DNA of 58,504 bases from Podochytrium sp. JEL0797 (GCA_027596195.1 JADGJG010000055.1:1-58504); one strand, 5' to 3'. Shown: positions 9,236 to 21,345, counted from the first letter of the stretch. Program-made: numbers and translations. The notes: generated by a model not told the origin, from the sequence alone.

Positions 9236-12200
9236 TCACGATCGCGTCATTAATGCCATCTTAGCCGTTTCATCACCAAGTTCCGCCGCTGTCTGGTACA
9301 AACTTCGACTCTTGCTGCGGTCGACTTTGAGCCCCAACTTGCCCTGTTCGTAACAATACGCCATTTTCGTGATGGCCGCAAGTAAGCCTCCTTTCGCCGC
9401 GTCGTTCAATGCACTCAGGGATATTGCCTCGTTTCGCGGCAAATCCGGCGCGCCGAGTTCGTAGATGCGGGAGATTTCAAAGAGAGCCTTGCATCGAAAT
9501 TCGCTCTTGGAATCTGCACAAAAAATCAAAGCATGAGTGTCAAAACAGAATGCCAAGAGTTTGGTCCACACACACCTTTTGCGCATTCATTGAACAACCG
9601 AAGAGCCTCGAAAAAGTTGCACGAAAGACCCAGTTTTCCGTGTGCATGGGCAAAGCCAAACTTGTACGCCGATTCCGTATCCCCCGCGAAAACGCCCATC
9701 TGGAGGTATGAAACCGCCGCCGCCTCGTCCTTTGTGCAGCCCTTTCCTGCCGCAACCATGCTTGCGATTTGACTGCACGATGGTCCGTGAGATTGAGCAG
9801 ACGCGTTATAGAACAAAATATATGCAGATTCGTCTGCCAAAAAGAAAAAATCAGTCCAATAGTTACCAAAAATTAATCGAGAGAGGAAAACTCACAATTT
9901 CCATCCTCCAAATACCCCTTGCCCAAAAGATGCTGACTTTCCGCATTCCCACGGAAACACAGCCTCTTCAACACCTCAAACGCCTCACCCAACAACTCAT
10001 TCCGATTCCCATGATCTAAAGCAAGCGTGTCTTGAATACAGAACCGTCCAAACTCAAACATGGCACGCTGCGACGACTTCGAATCAGGTCTCAACGCCGC
10101 TTTCCCAACCGAAGCACGCAACCCCATCAACGCTAGCTGCACCTCCGCCCGTCTCTTTCGCGTCCACGCGTTGGGTTTTTGGTTTTTGAAAGAGGGCCTG
10201 ACCGCAAACACCTTGTTCCACTCATCACTCGATTGAACAGCTTCAGAATCCCCATAGTTGGAAGCGCTGTCAGAAGGCTGGATGCCATACACGGAACCAG
10301 AATCGGAACCGTACATCGAAAAACTTGAAGACGCTCGATGCGTGTTCTTGGACTTGATGGAGCTCCCCGATCCGTGTACCGCAGGGTTCCCACCACCACC
10401 TTGTTGCCAATACTGATAATACTGCATTTGCTGGTAGTAAAGAGCCATTTGCTGCTGCTGCTGCATCAAAGCCATCTGCTCGGGCGTCGTTCCGGGTGGG
10501 TAAACTCCTTGAGGAGGAGGCGGCGCTGCGAAACTTGACAACGGAGCCGGGTGATGTATTTGGGGCGGCGAGCTTGCAGGTTGTGGGGTAGAAACTGCTC
10601 GGGGTGGAGGGGACGCTGGAGCAATGAATTCGACAGGCGCCCTTGGGCTAGGTGCAATGACGGTCTCGGCAACAGAAAGAGAATCACTCCTCTTTTCGCT
10701 CCGGGCTTCAGAGGCAGAGAATACGGTTTCACTCGCTGAAGCAACACTTCTCGGAATCCCCCGGGACGCGGGCTCAATCGTGTTCCAGGTGATGGCGTCT
10801 TGCGACTCGGCATAATCATCCAGCACCCGTTGCTTGCGGAACGAAGGAGGATCTTGGCCGACAACCGTGGACTGAACAGCAGAAAAGTCGCTACTTGAAT
10901 ATGACACCGCCTCTGGCTCAACGCGCGATGACTTGAACATGCCAGATAATCGTGAAGAAAACTTCTGGGACAAAGACGCGGCAGCAACAGCCTCAGACTG
11001 GGGAACAGCGACGCTTTTCGAGGCAGTATTTGAATCATTAGTTTCAGGGCCAAAGACTGCGTGGAACGTGTGCTGCCGATCAACGGGAGAAAGGGCCTCG
11101 GCAGGTCGAGCATTCTCTTCTGCATGAAATTCAGGAATGGAGGCGACGTCCACGGTTGGTTCGTTGAGGCTGGAAGCAACAGGAATTGCGGGAGCAAAGG
11201 CCTCGGCAGTTTGAATATTCTTTTCCGCGTGAAATTCGGGAGCAGCGACGAGTTCCACAACTGGTTCTTTGAGGGTGGCCGCAACAGAAACCACGGGAGC
11301 AGGGGCCTCGGCAGTTCGAGCATTCTCTTCCGCATGAAATTCACGAGCAGCGACAACCTCCACGGTTGGTTCTTTGAGGGTGACCGCAAGTGGACCCGCG
11401 GCATTTCTCGCAAGCGCGTGTTTGACAGAAATTCGAGACGTCGCGTCTTGGAACGTGTATCCCAACGACAGAATCCTGGCAACAGAAAACGATATCAAAA
11501 CACAAAACTCAACCGCAACCAAAAAAAAACTGAGCTCTCACGTTTTGTTGTGCTCCACTGCTTCAGCAAAAGCCCGATCGACCCTCATCGACCCCACTCC
11601 CGACCCAATTCGCAACTCCTTCAACGATCTGTTTGCGCCCAACGCGGCAGCAAGTGTCAGAAGACTTTCCTCGGAGAGATCGTCTCGCTCCAAAACGAGA
11701 GTTTCCAGGGTCTTGTTGGATCTCAGCATCTTGAAAAACAAAGAATCAGCAGTGGTGTTTGGTTACACGAAACAAGAAAAAAACAAACCTCAGCAATCAT
11801 CTCAACGTCTTCCGCCGATAAATCGTCCTCCGACAAATCGAGCATGAAAATGTCCGTACTCGTGGAAAGTTCGTTCACAAGCCACTCCATTCCAACGGCT
11901 CCCTCTTCCACAACCAAAGGAGATTCGGTGACTTGATTGGCAGCCGCCGCGGATTCGACAACAATACCAAGTTCTTCCACTCCCCTCGCCTCGACGCTCG
12001 GTACCTCCACGCTCGACAACGGCTCAACCGAATCAGATTTCTCGTGGCGCGGTGGTGAGTAATCGAAATCCATGCTCGCCATAGAGTCCGCGCTCCGAAG
12101 CCGGCTTTCAGAGCGACTGAGATACCTCTGAATCCAGAAGGAAAAGCATGTGTTAGCTAATTGGAACCCGCTTCGAAAAGTGACACGAACCACGTCAAAG

Positions 12201-14552
12201 CGTTCGGATCCATCCACTGAAAACGATTCCGTAGAACCCCGCAAAGCCAACAGCTTATTCTTGATCGTGACAGCCTCCTGTTTTTGGGAACAGAAACATT
12301 CAGTCAGATTTCGACCGCACTCCAACCGTCAATACAAACCTTGAACTGCATCAGCCCTTCCCCCTCTGACACTTCTGCAACCCCTCTCCCAACAACAACC
12401 TCCCGAACAACTCTGGTCGTCTCCACAGCCAACCCATGATCAAACACAACCGAATCTTCCTCTCCACTGTCCCCGTCTTCCCCAAACGCATTGTGAACAA
12501 CCACGCTTTCGCGTTTCGGAACTCCACTTCGAGCAGAACTCGTCATTGCTGACTTTGGTGCGATCGCAATTTCCTTCTGAACTTGCGTAACCGCGACCAA
12601 CGGTCCCACAGCCACGGAATCCAAACGACGACCCTCCTTCGCGACAACAGCACCCGCCGGATCCACACTCGCCAAAGGCGACTTCACACTCCCCGACTCC
12701 CCCCCATCACCAACAGCCCCACTCGAATGCACATACGAGTTCTTGGTACTCGTCCCCGCCAAACTTTTCACCATCATTTTCCATCGATCGAACGTGAAAT
12801 CAAGCGGAGACATGGGAGACAGCGGGGAGACTTCGACGTTCCGTTTTTCGAGACGCGCGGGAACCCCGGAGGGCGTCACGGGTTCTCGCGGTGAAGCGGG
12901 GGGGATCATGGAAGCTGGACGTTGCTTGGTGCTAAAGAAGGATTTGTTGGAGGTGCGAAGGGCGAGACCAGCAGGGCTCTGTTGATTGGAAAAAAAGGTA
13001 AATCAGCAACGGGGACGTGGATGGAATAGCAAGAAGACCAAATCATACGGAAAAACTTGGTCGATCCTTTTCTCTGCCCGGAATAATCACAGACATTCGG
13101 TTGGACATGGCATTCCCCCAATTCTGCAATCCAACAAACATAAACAGGTGAGTCTCGGAAGCGAGTTCAATAAAACAGTTCATATACCTCTTCGAATTCC
13201 CCTGCCTGTCTCGAACTGCTCCTCCTTCCTGAGCTCGCAAAAAATGCGCTACTCGAAGAACTCCTCTCCTTCAACTTTGGCGGACCAACCTGCATCCGAA
13301 AGTAACACAAATTAGCAATCTCCAACAATGCCAAATCAGCAATTGAAACTCACTGGCGCGGGGGCCACCACAGGTGAAACATGACGAGCCGCCAACTCCC
13401 GGTCCGAAAATTCCGCCTGATTCCTTTCCACATTTCTCACAACCGGGGTCACAGGAGCCACGGAAGCTGTGGAAGGAGATCCACTGAGGGTACGCGCCAT
13501 TTTCCACCACAACGAAGGCGACTCGGGATGAGCCGATTCCACTTGCGTGAACGGTTTCGCAGGCGTCACGGGGACAGAATCAAAAGGTCTCGTGACAATC
13601 GGTCCAACAGTCATACTCCTGCGTCCCATTCCGGGAGGTGTTGGAGCCACATTCGCCTTCGCAGGAGGTGGGACAGGGGATCTGGCCACAGGCTCGGGAC
13701 TCACACTTCTGAGAAGCGTCGAAAACAGAGACGTATTTTGCGCCACAGGGGTCACCGGTTCCATTCGTTTGACAGGTACTTCATTTCGTGAGACAGAAAC
13801 CGGAGGGTTTGGGGTCGAGACGGCGCGCGATCCAAGAAAGTTTGCAAAATCAAACGTTGTGGGTTTCTGTGGCAAATTGCGATCGCGATACACTTGCGGC
13901 TGTTGTTGTTGATAATACTGATGCTGTTGTTGCTGGTAATATTGATGCGATGGCTGCTGGTAATGTTGATACTGCGCTTGCTCCTCGCGGGGTGGTGGTT
14001 GTGGAGTTTCGATGAACCGCGCAGGAATGGCGGGAGGGTCGGGGGTGGCAGGGAGCGATCGAACGGGAGTTGGCGGAAGGGAATGATCATCCGCGAGGTT
14101 TGAAAAGGACATCTTGATTATGAGCGGGGAATGCGGGGTAACGTAAGGCAACGAATATTCGGTATTCGGATGGGATGGAGTGCTGAGTGGAGGGTTAATT
14201 TCAATTCCACTTCAGGGTTCAAGCAAGCTTACAATCTCGAAATTGGCGATGTGAGAATGTCAACAGTGGTTTTGCTGTTTCAAAGACACAAGGCGTCAGA
14301 TCAACAAAGACGCAACGAAATTTACCTCAACACGAGGTTGTCTTCCACTTGCTGATGCTCAAAGGGTTCTTTGCTGGGAACCCGCGGCGGTTCTACCGAC
14401 GATGATCCGCGCGGGGATCCATTCGCCGCATTCGCATTCGTGTTCAGCTTCGGCAACGGAGATCCGCTCTGCGAAGATCCCATCGAGTTGGAGGACCGTC
14501 GCATGGCTGATTTGGGCGGCGGGGTCGGCGGCGGCGGAAGGGGCAGCTCCAT
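9236..14552 (-). CDS. Large protein with tropomodulin-like LRR and C-terminal Sel1 repeats
   Basis: Exons can be chained from an ATG at 14552 to a stop at 9236. Exon 1 (14552–14326) joins in frame to 14182 and on through exons around 14182–13370, 13290–13190, 13130–13045, 12980–12345, 12285–12195 and 12135–11790, and further pieces to 9236. The N-terminal half is low complexity (poly-Pro, Gln/Tyr-rich, Ser/Pro-rich). Near 11.5–11.8 kb is an LRR block (RSNKTLETLVLERDDLSEES, NRSLKELRIGSG, EHNKTILSLGYTFQ) whose ending resembles the C-terminal actin-binding LRR of tropomodulins (NATLLKFGYHF in the animal proteins). Three exact-length 35-residue repeats follow, then a Gln-rich tract. The C-terminus has Sel1-type repeats (YCYEQGKLGLKVD and similar). 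A scaffold for actin or cell-wall regulation is an inference. Exact exon borders are approximate. Confidence 0.7.
11095..11409 (-). repeat. Three in-frame 105-bp tandem repeats inside the LRR/Sel1 gene
   Basis: Units start at 11095, 11200 and 11305, each exactly 105 bases, so each encodes 35 residues. On the minus strand each reads approximately EFHAEENARTAEA plus a variable VAxxLxEPxV part. The constant length preserves the frame. Confidence 0.85.
14183..14325 (-). other. First intron of the LRR/Sel1 gene
   Basis: Donor gaggtaaat and acceptor ccactcag join exon 1 (…NLVL) to the next exon in frame through a split Ser codon. If this intron is not used, translation could instead start at the ATG at 14112. 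Confidence 0.55.
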
Positions 14553-14818
14553 CGAAGGCGATCAATCAAGCACACGCGGCGAGTTTTCCGAAATGGAATT
14601 TTAACATATATGAAACCCTGACACGGATAGATCTCTGTTATTGGCTAATCCCTATTACAAGGAATAATATTTGCCGTTTCTGTATATCCATGTTTCGAGC
14701 GTAAGTTATTTGACATCTTCCGAAAGACGTTATTCAAATCCGCGATTTTACCGTCACGGCTTGACTCTCCCAAAGCCTATTTTTCATATTTTATTGACGC
14801 CCGCGCGCAATTCGCACG

Positions 14819-17499
14819 TCACACAACCGGACTCTTCTTCAACTCCCAACTCGGCCCACTACTCACCGCCAACTCCTTCATCACCCTCGCATACATACTC
14901 TGCGCAATATTCTTCCCCGTCGCAGTCTGACACGCAGCCTGCACATCCCCCTTCTTCACCACCTGCTTCCCCCTAAACAACTCAATCACAGGGTCCCGGA
15001 ACTCATCCACAGCTCCCCCCACCGTTTTCAACACCCACCGGTCCTGCACAGTCACACAAACTTCCCCAACAACTTGCAACACAAGATCAGGCGTCACTTC
15101 GTCCGAATCCAACAAGTTTTCAGACCCTTCCGCTGCGAGGGCCGTTTTGTGTCGGTCCACGAGGTCTTGGAGGTACTCGATCGAACAGACGCAGTACTTG
15201 TTGAGTGCAAAATACAACAAGTTTTCAATCTGATCGCGTGGGGTGGCTCCCTTGACGGAAAACGAGTCAACCGACGCGGTAGGAGCGCGTGCTTCTCCGC
15301 GTGCGCCACGGCCGGTTGCTTTGGCGGCAGGTTTCGATTCAGAAGATGAGGCGGCAGTTGAAGACGAGGAAGCAGCTGGAGCCGCAGAAGTCGCTCTAGC
15401 AGACGCTTTCGAAGCAGGCGCGTGAACCGCAGTCGCATGTCCCGCCTTCCCAGACCCAGGTTTCTCCAAATTCCGTCTCGCCCTAAAAAACAAAAACTCA
15501 GCGCGCCCCTACCCACAAAGAATCTCAATAAAAAAACAAACCTCTCCCCTTCCTCTTCAACAACCCTCCCCTGTCTCTCCACAACCTCCTCCCACTTCTC
15601 CTCAAATTCCAAATCCGCCGCAACCTTTAACCCCCACTTACTCACCGTTTCACTCCCAGGCAGGACCTTTCCTCCATCCACGTGGTGTCCCGAATTAGCC
15701 TCCCGAATCACCTGCACGCGCGCACAGATTTCAATAAAGATGGACGTGATGACCGTGTGTGGGAGTTTGGCGATGCGGTTCACGTCGTGGCGGGAAACGG
15801 GTTTGGAGCTGCGTGCGAGAAGTTGGAGGAGGATTCGGCGCGCGTCGGCGGCACGGCCAGAGTAAATGATTTCACTGGGGTAGTAGAAAGAGTCAATAAA
15901 CATCCCTCTCTCCGTGTCTGAAAAAAGGATTCATCACCCACCTTCGAACAACCCAGACTCCATGAACCAACACAGCGATCCGTTCCAACTCTTCAATCAT
16001 ATCGGATTCTTCAAACATGTTTTCCGTGAGCTCCATAAGCGTGCTGAAGGAAACAACTGGGGCTGTTGCGACGCGAAAATACAAGAATTTCAGTCTCGCG
16101 ATACCAACGCCGTTCCATACCATAAATCAGCAACGATCTCAGCAGCGACGGAAGAGGCAAGTTGCGAATATCATCCAAGGACCAGTTGGGTTTGATGTTC
16201 CTTTTTCCTTGGTCGATTTCGCTGCAAAACCGCGCATGTCAGCAACGAAAGAATCCCCCACAAAAACTTACTTTTTGACCGATGCCGACAACTTGGGTCC
16301 AATGTTTTCCAAATAGTCTTGCTTCGAGAAGGAGAACGTGAGCTCGTCTCCGAGCGAAAATAGTTTTTCGTACGCCTCTTCGGACTCGGGGCTCTAGAAA
16401 CCAAGTCGAAATGTTTAGCCCGTCGGACGGATATCAGGCAAGCGGTAAGAGAATATGAATCCCGCGGCTCCACATTCGGATTCCCGGTCATTCTCGAAAC
16501 CACGTTCCCATTGCACCGCCCGCTCCTCCACACACCCACACACCAAAACAAACCACCCAAACCAAAAAAAAGCCCCGAAAACTCACATTATCATCAAACA
16601 CCTTCAAATCCACCCACTTTTCATTCGCAAACCTCTTCTCCATCTCCACCTCCCTCTGCTTCCTCAACGCCTCAGGGTTATCCTCCACAGTCCGCATACT
16701 CATCGTAACCCCCTTCTCCACAAGCTCTTCCTGCTTCCGGTTCGGTTGCTCGAGGTTCAATTCGTGTTGCTGGATTTTGGCGGTGGCCGCTTTTTCCTTT
16801 TCGAGAATTTTGTCCAGGTATTTGAGCGCGGGGCGGAGTTGGATGGCGGCGGAGATGGGTGTGAGGTGGAATTCGTCTGGATTAGGTGTTTTGGTCGCGG
16901 GTTTGGGGTCGAGGTGTGAGTGGAATCCAGACCCATTTCGATCGAATCAGAGCAAAAACAAACCGTCTCGCAACGCGCCAATCAGATACTGCCCGCCCGT
17001 TGTGTCTGGGAGCAGTGTAGACGTGAGCGTCATTTTATCGAGCAGCTTTTTGGATTCTTCTTTGTAGGGGTTGTTGCGGTGGTCCTGAAAGAATGCGGTC
17101 GCGCGTGTGTGAGTGAGTGAGACCCCGAGTCGTTCGAGACAAAGAAACAACTCACAATATCATAAGCCGTAGCAATCTCCTCGTTGTCCATCCCGCGAGC
17201 GAGCTAATCGAACCGCCAAACAAAGTCAGACACCACACACCACTACACAAGCAACCAACCTTCTCCGCCTGATCCTCATTAAAGTTGCTCCCAAACTGAT
17301 CCACTTTAAGCTCAACCTCGAACCGCTGCGCAACCGGCTTACACCGCATAGTAGCTGTATTCGGGAGTGGCTGTTGGCGCTTGGTGGACGGGTACTGCAC
17401 GAGGACAAGGCCAGCAGACGCGAGGAGTTGGTGTGAGAGAAAGACTGGGATTTCTTGGACGATGGGGTCCTCGGCTTCGTCCATTTCAATATCACTCAT
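14819..17499 (-). CDS. POLR3E: RNA polymerase III subunit RPC5 (POLR3E, Sin-like)
   Basis: The ATG at 17499 starts MSDIEMDEAEDPIVQEIPVF, matching the animal DDPVVQEIDVYL start. The Sin-like domain then runs through FEVELKVDQFGSNFN and GGQYLIGALRDG to HLTPISAAIQLRPALKYLD. The C-terminal half carries winged-helix repeats ending in VCVTVQDRWVLK, the counterpart of the CCVSYGGMWYLK end in animal RPC5. It should work in the nucleus as a Pol III subunit, pairing with RPC4 (yeast Rpc37/Rpc53) in initiation and termination. At least seven short introns interrupt it; the Lys/Glu-rich linker near 16.7 kb is encoded by one exon. The next gene starts 61 bp beyond the stop of its downstream neighbour, so packing is tight. 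Confidence 0.85.
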
Positions 17500-17559
17500 G
17501 TTTGGTGCGCTTTTTTGAACTTTCGAAAAACAAAAAAAAACACTTGGAGTTGGACTCCT

Positions 17560-18194
17560 TCACGCGTTCACCAGGAACCCAACGTGTGTGTACTTTCCCT
17601 GAAAGAACGAGGCCCATCCATTCAACGCCTCAGTTTCACTCGCTGTCAAATCCTTCAACTCGTCAATCGGCTTGTCCAAATCCGTCAACATCTCCTCATC
17701 AAACGAATCCTTGCTTAACCCCCGCGACGCATCGCGACCCGCAAAGTTGCCATACATCCCATCTGCGAAAAATACCCATGCGATCGTGAGCAAATCACCC
17801 TCTTCGATCATCAAAAAAAAGACATACCAGGCCCATAGAAACTCGCCCCCGAGGTCACATCATACACCCTCCCCTTCACACTCAGATAGATTTTCTTGGA
17901 TTTGCGGCCATCGAATTCTGCAAGCTCTTGTGGCGTAAAGTCTTTGAGCTCAATCACTTCGGGATGTTTTGCAGGCGGGGCGGATGCGTTCCTGTCGCTC
18001 GAAAGGACGGAATAGGCAAGAACGAGCACGACGCCGCCGAGGAGCCAGTTGATGGGGTTGGCAATCAATTGGGACACAACGTTTTCCATCTTTTTCGGCA
18101 TGATTTTTGGTTCGCTGATTCCAACCGACTCCTCCGAGTCACCTTCAGTGGCCCTCGAATCAATCACACTGTATTCTTTGACATTATTTAACAT
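17560..18194 (-). CDS. DAP1: MAPR-family heme-binding protein (PGRMC1/DAP1-like)
   Basis: Two exons are joined at YGPG|DGMYGN (intron from about 17829 to 17766). The protein has an N-terminal membrane anchor (NPINWLLGGVVLVLAYSVL) and one cytochrome-b5-like domain: ELKDFTPQELAEFDG, KIYLSVKGRVYDVTSGASFY, then GNFAGRDASRG and WASFFQGKYTHVG. These are the signature blocks of the progesterone-receptor membrane component family, which binds heme through Tyr residues and supports cytochrome P450 enzymes of sterol synthesis at the ER. The length of about 190 residues matches the family. The first ATG at 18194 precedes the membrane segment by 50 residues; a later Met in MPKKMENVV is an alternative start. 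Confidence 0.88.
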
Positions 18195-18249
18195 GATATT
18201 TTAAGTTGTTCAAGCCCCAACGACGCGTCCCCACGAATCCATCTCACAG

Positions 18250-19559
18250 TCAAGTGAACAGAAACGCGCCAACAGCCAATCCACCAACCACAGCCACGCA
18301 CAGACCGATATTGAACGTCGCAACAATCAGCACAAGTGCAACCAGCAACAACCCCTCCATAAACTTCATCAACGAGCGCAGACTCCGCACGCGAGCTTGT
18401 CGCGTAATAATGATGGTATAGACTCGGAATCTCTGCGCAATGGTTTTTTGGATGCGTTGGAGGAACGGGGTTGTTTCTAATAAGAAATTCAGAGTTGGGA
18501 TGAGCCGTTGCTCCTGGTATTCACAAAACACAAAACAAACTCACCTGCCGCATTCCCACCTTCCGCGTCCGCATTCGCATCCGCATCTCCCTCATTCTCA
18601 GCTGCAGCATGATCATCCACCACCGCATCCTCTTCCACAGTCGCACTCAACTCCACCTTCCACATCGGATCCCACTCCCTCAACAAAGTGCCCACCCCCT
18701 CATAAAATAAGCCGACCAGAAACGCGACCGCCACCGCCACACCGACCTCAACCCACGAATCCGGCACGGCCCAATCAAACAGCAAATGGTCCCCCTTGAA
18801 CGAGGAATGCAGAAACGGCGTGGGTTGCGGATCCTCTGCACACATCAAACCCGGCGGCACGTTCTCGTCGACCGCACACAGCTCAAGGGCCGTTGCACAG
18901 GTCTTCGAAGCCTTGCGTCGTGGCGAGGCAGCGCAGAGTTCAGCGTAGGCGAGAAGGGGATCCTTGGTTGGTTCTGTATCGCGACACAACGCGTCGTTGA
19001 CCCAAAACTCAGCACAGGCTGCTTTCAGAAGGCGCTGTGCTTCTTTCAGCGAAGGGACGTTGAAGGCGGCTTTGCATTGTTTGACTTGCGACAGCGGACG
19101 ACACAGCGCAGTCAAAGTGCGGCAGCCGCGGTGCGAAGGCGAGTCGAGACACGCCGCGCTGAGCAGCGAAAGGGGCGAAGTGCAGAGCGCGCTGTGCGAA
19201 AGTGACGCTTCGCAGAGCCGGAACAAGGAGCAGCCTGAGCGTTCTTTAGTCGTTTGTCTAGGAAAACCCGTCTAGGCCTCTCTAGTGGCGTCTCTAGTAA
19301 ACTCACCTGGCTCTGCTGACGACTCGCCACACACATCCAGGAGCATATTCGACACCTGTGCCGGTGGGAGCTCGAACCCAGCACATTCGGGGTTGAGCTG
19401 CATCCGTCGAATCACACCTGATAAGTCTCAAAGCAAAGCATCCACAAACACCTCAAAGCCTTTCCGTACCGGGTTGAACACACACGTGTTGGCTGGTTGT
19501 GCTGCGCTGTGTTGTATCGGGTAGAGGCAGAGAATCGCAACAGCCAGAAGTCGCCGCAT
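18250..19559 (-). CDS. Ctr (SLC31)-like transporter relative with secreted Cys-rich N-terminus
   Basis: The ATG at 19559 begins a signal peptide (MRRLLAVAILCLYPIQHSAA). A Cys-rich lumenal region follows with about 16 cysteines, some in phrases such as LCRDTEPTKD and LKAACAEFW. The C-terminal third has the Ctr layout: HSSFKGDHLLFDW before TM1, VGLFYEG at its end, a long acidic loop, then TM2–TM3 ending GLAVGAFLFT. The GxxxG packing motif of TM3 is kept. The MxxxM of TM2, which lines the copper path in Ctr1, reads VLIVA, and the lumenal Met clusters are missing. High-affinity Cu(I) import by the standard path is therefore doubtful. Exon joins: NP/E|LNPECAGF near 19.46–19.40 kb, one near 19.31–19.23 kb, and AAG|ETTPFL near 18.54–18.48 kb. 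Confidence 0.65.
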
Positions 19560-20230
19560 CTTTTCCGGCAAAGTTTTGGAAATGGAACCGAATGCGCCAC
19601 CGCGAGCCCGATGACGCACGCACAACTCCGATCAATGGTCTGGCCTCCGAATGGCAACGCGTATGTTGTATATTTTTGGTTAACTATTAATTTTTTTGTA
19701 TTTGCCCTTCTGCCTTTTCCATTCCATCCAAACCCGATTGTTTCTCAGATATATTGCTCAATTTTGGGAATCCGTGATAATGGGTGACGCTTCCGCTGTT
19801 TTCTCCTACTAAGGAATGGTGAAAAGGAAAAAAATGGGAGGTAGAATTTGGATTCAACATTCGAGTTCGGGAAGATTCAACTTGGAAGCTGATCTTTGGA
19901 GGAGGAAAATGATCGAGAGTAATAGAAGGGAAAGAAAAAGGGGAAGGGGGGGGGGGGGTAGTGGGAATTGGAATGAACGTGTTGCATACATTCCTCTTTT
20001 TTCTACTATTCAAATTAAATTCAGGAGACGTTCTTTCCATTTTTAAACAGTTTCCCCTTGACTCCCCCTCGTCCCCAGTTGGGCTGACGTAAGTCGATGA
20101 AATTTTGAAATACGTCACCCAGGGGGAGATTGCTCCCCGACACGAATTTCGAATCACATCACCCTGTGGAGATCTCTGGCTATCTCGGGAGATTGCTTCC
20201 CCACGCGAGAGGAATTCAAATACGCGCATC
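19560..20230. other. Intergenic between divergent genes, with a 13-G run
   Basis: This holds the promoters of the Ctr-like gene and of the small plus-strand ORF. It includes an uninterrupted run of 13 G at 19946–19958 and a TGACGTAAG sequence, like a bZIP (CRE/ATF) site, near 20084. No gene is seen. Confidence 0.5.
20122..20203 (+). promoter_or_regulatory. Two copies of a GGGGAG-ATTG-CTCCCC dyad
   Basis: The sequence ggggagattgctcccc (near 20123–20138) is a perfect 6-bp inverted repeat around attg. A near copy (cgggagattgcttcccc, near 20186–20202) lies 63 bases further on. Both precede the ATG at 20231. The half site resembles C2H2 zinc-finger sites (GGGG core). Confidence 0.4.
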
Positions 20231-20491
20231 ATGGGTCAAGTTTCCCTCAATATTGTTACTCCAAAAATGGTCAGCCTCATTTCCACCACGCAATCCGCAT
20301 TCTCGGCCTTGAATCACTCCAAGAATCAAGGAACCTCCACTGTTCACTCCAACCGTTCCACAAAGATCCAAGAAGAGGATCAACAGCCATTGCTCGAGAA
20401 ATTCAAGACCCGCCTCACCAGTGTGTTTGCTCCATCCGAGAAGGTCGACAAGCAAATGCGTTATTCGGAAGCGTTGTCGTTTATGAAATGA
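20231..20491 (+). CDS. Small hypothetical protein, 86 residues
   Basis: A single-exon ORF starts MGQVSLNIVTPKMVSL and ends YSEALSFMK. I recognise no family. The Gly after Met and the small polar residues that follow would permit N-myristoylation, but this is only a pattern. The rest is hydrophilic, with no membrane segment. The upstream 150 bases carry the paired dyad and a CRE-like site, and an aataaa signal lies at about 20527 after the stop, which supports a real short transcription unit. Confidence 0.45.
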   Translation: MGQVSLNIVTPKMVSLISTTQSAFSALNHSKNQGTSTVHSNRSTKIQEEDQQPLLEKFKTRLTSVFAPSEKVDKQMRYSEALSFMK

Positions 20492-20689
20492 TAATTTGTT
20501 TGCACATATGCCTCATGTACCAGCTGAAATAAACCTAAAAATTCTATGACCATCCGCTTTTTTAAGGGAACTAATCGCATTCCTTCTTTTGTCGATGGGA
20601 TGAGGTTTGAGGGAGAGAGCAGGCCATACGACAAGTGAAAGAACCTCGCCAACAATCGACTAATGACTCACTATCGTATCAAGGCTTCA

Positions 20690-21345
20690 AGGGAATCGGA
20701 AAGTGAGTCGAATCCAAAGAGGGAAAAATTGGAACGGGCGCGAGGGACGTGTTGGCGGGCACTGTGAGAGTGACCTGGCACCGTTTGAGGTGAAGATCGG
20801 GTGGGTGGGCAAAGACGTAAAACTCATTTAACTGTCTCTGACGTAACCATGAAAACACGTTCTTTCATTCGCGAATGTGTCTCTGAAAGCAACATTCGCA
20901 TTTTCTTTCATTTGCGCATGTGTCCCTGGGACCCAAGAGCTCGAATCGCTCGAGGGAATGCGGTTCCAGTGAGAGTGGATGTGACAGGTGGCAGTGGGAA
21001 GGTGGTCCGGCATCCTTTGAGGCAGGGATCGAGTGGTGTGACAGGGAAAGGTGTGAAATGTTCGTGCTGACGTGAAGATGAATGAACACAATGTTTCATT
21101 TGCGAATGTGTCACTGATAACAACACATACTTTCTTTCATTTGCGAACGTGTCAATCCGGCAAGAGCTCAAATCGTTCGGGGGAGAGGTGTCGGGTGCTG
21201 CGAAGGACATGCTGGGCGACAGTGGGAGACTGACCTGGCATGGTTAGAGGCAGGTACCAGGTGATGGGACACTCGTGACGCGCTGTCTTGAGAGGCGAAT
21301 GAACACTGTCTCTTTCATTTGCGAAGCTGTCGCTGTGACACATTG
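20690..21345 (+). repeat. Three tandem ~225-bp units upstream of the mucin gene
   Basis: Diverged units (about 20690–20895, 20930–21130 and 21160–21345) share an order of blocks: gag(c)tcgaatcg, a G-rich stretch with gagagtg(g)a, ctggcat or ccggcatcc with tttgaggcag, a tgacgt(g/a)a site in the first two, gaatgaacac, and one or two copies of the 19-bp box tttcatttgcgaatgtgtc. They fill the space between the small ORF and the TATA box of the mucin gene. Confidence 0.65.
20863..21331 (+). promoter_or_regulatory. Five copies of a 19-bp box (TTTCATTTGCGAATGTGTC)
   Basis: Copies lie at 20863–20881, 20906–20924, 21094–21112, 21135–21153 and 21313–21331, all on the same strand and differing from the consensus at 0–3 positions. 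They occur as two pairs with starts 41–43 bases apart and one single copy. The middle (ATTYGCGAAT) is nearly palindromic. Position and spacing suggest a transcription-factor array for the gene at 21427. Confidence 0.6.

Noticed and set aside
11061..11936. 291-codon plus-strand frame
   Set aside because: It is the antisense shadow of the LRR/Sel1 gene, caused by the 105-bp coding repeats.
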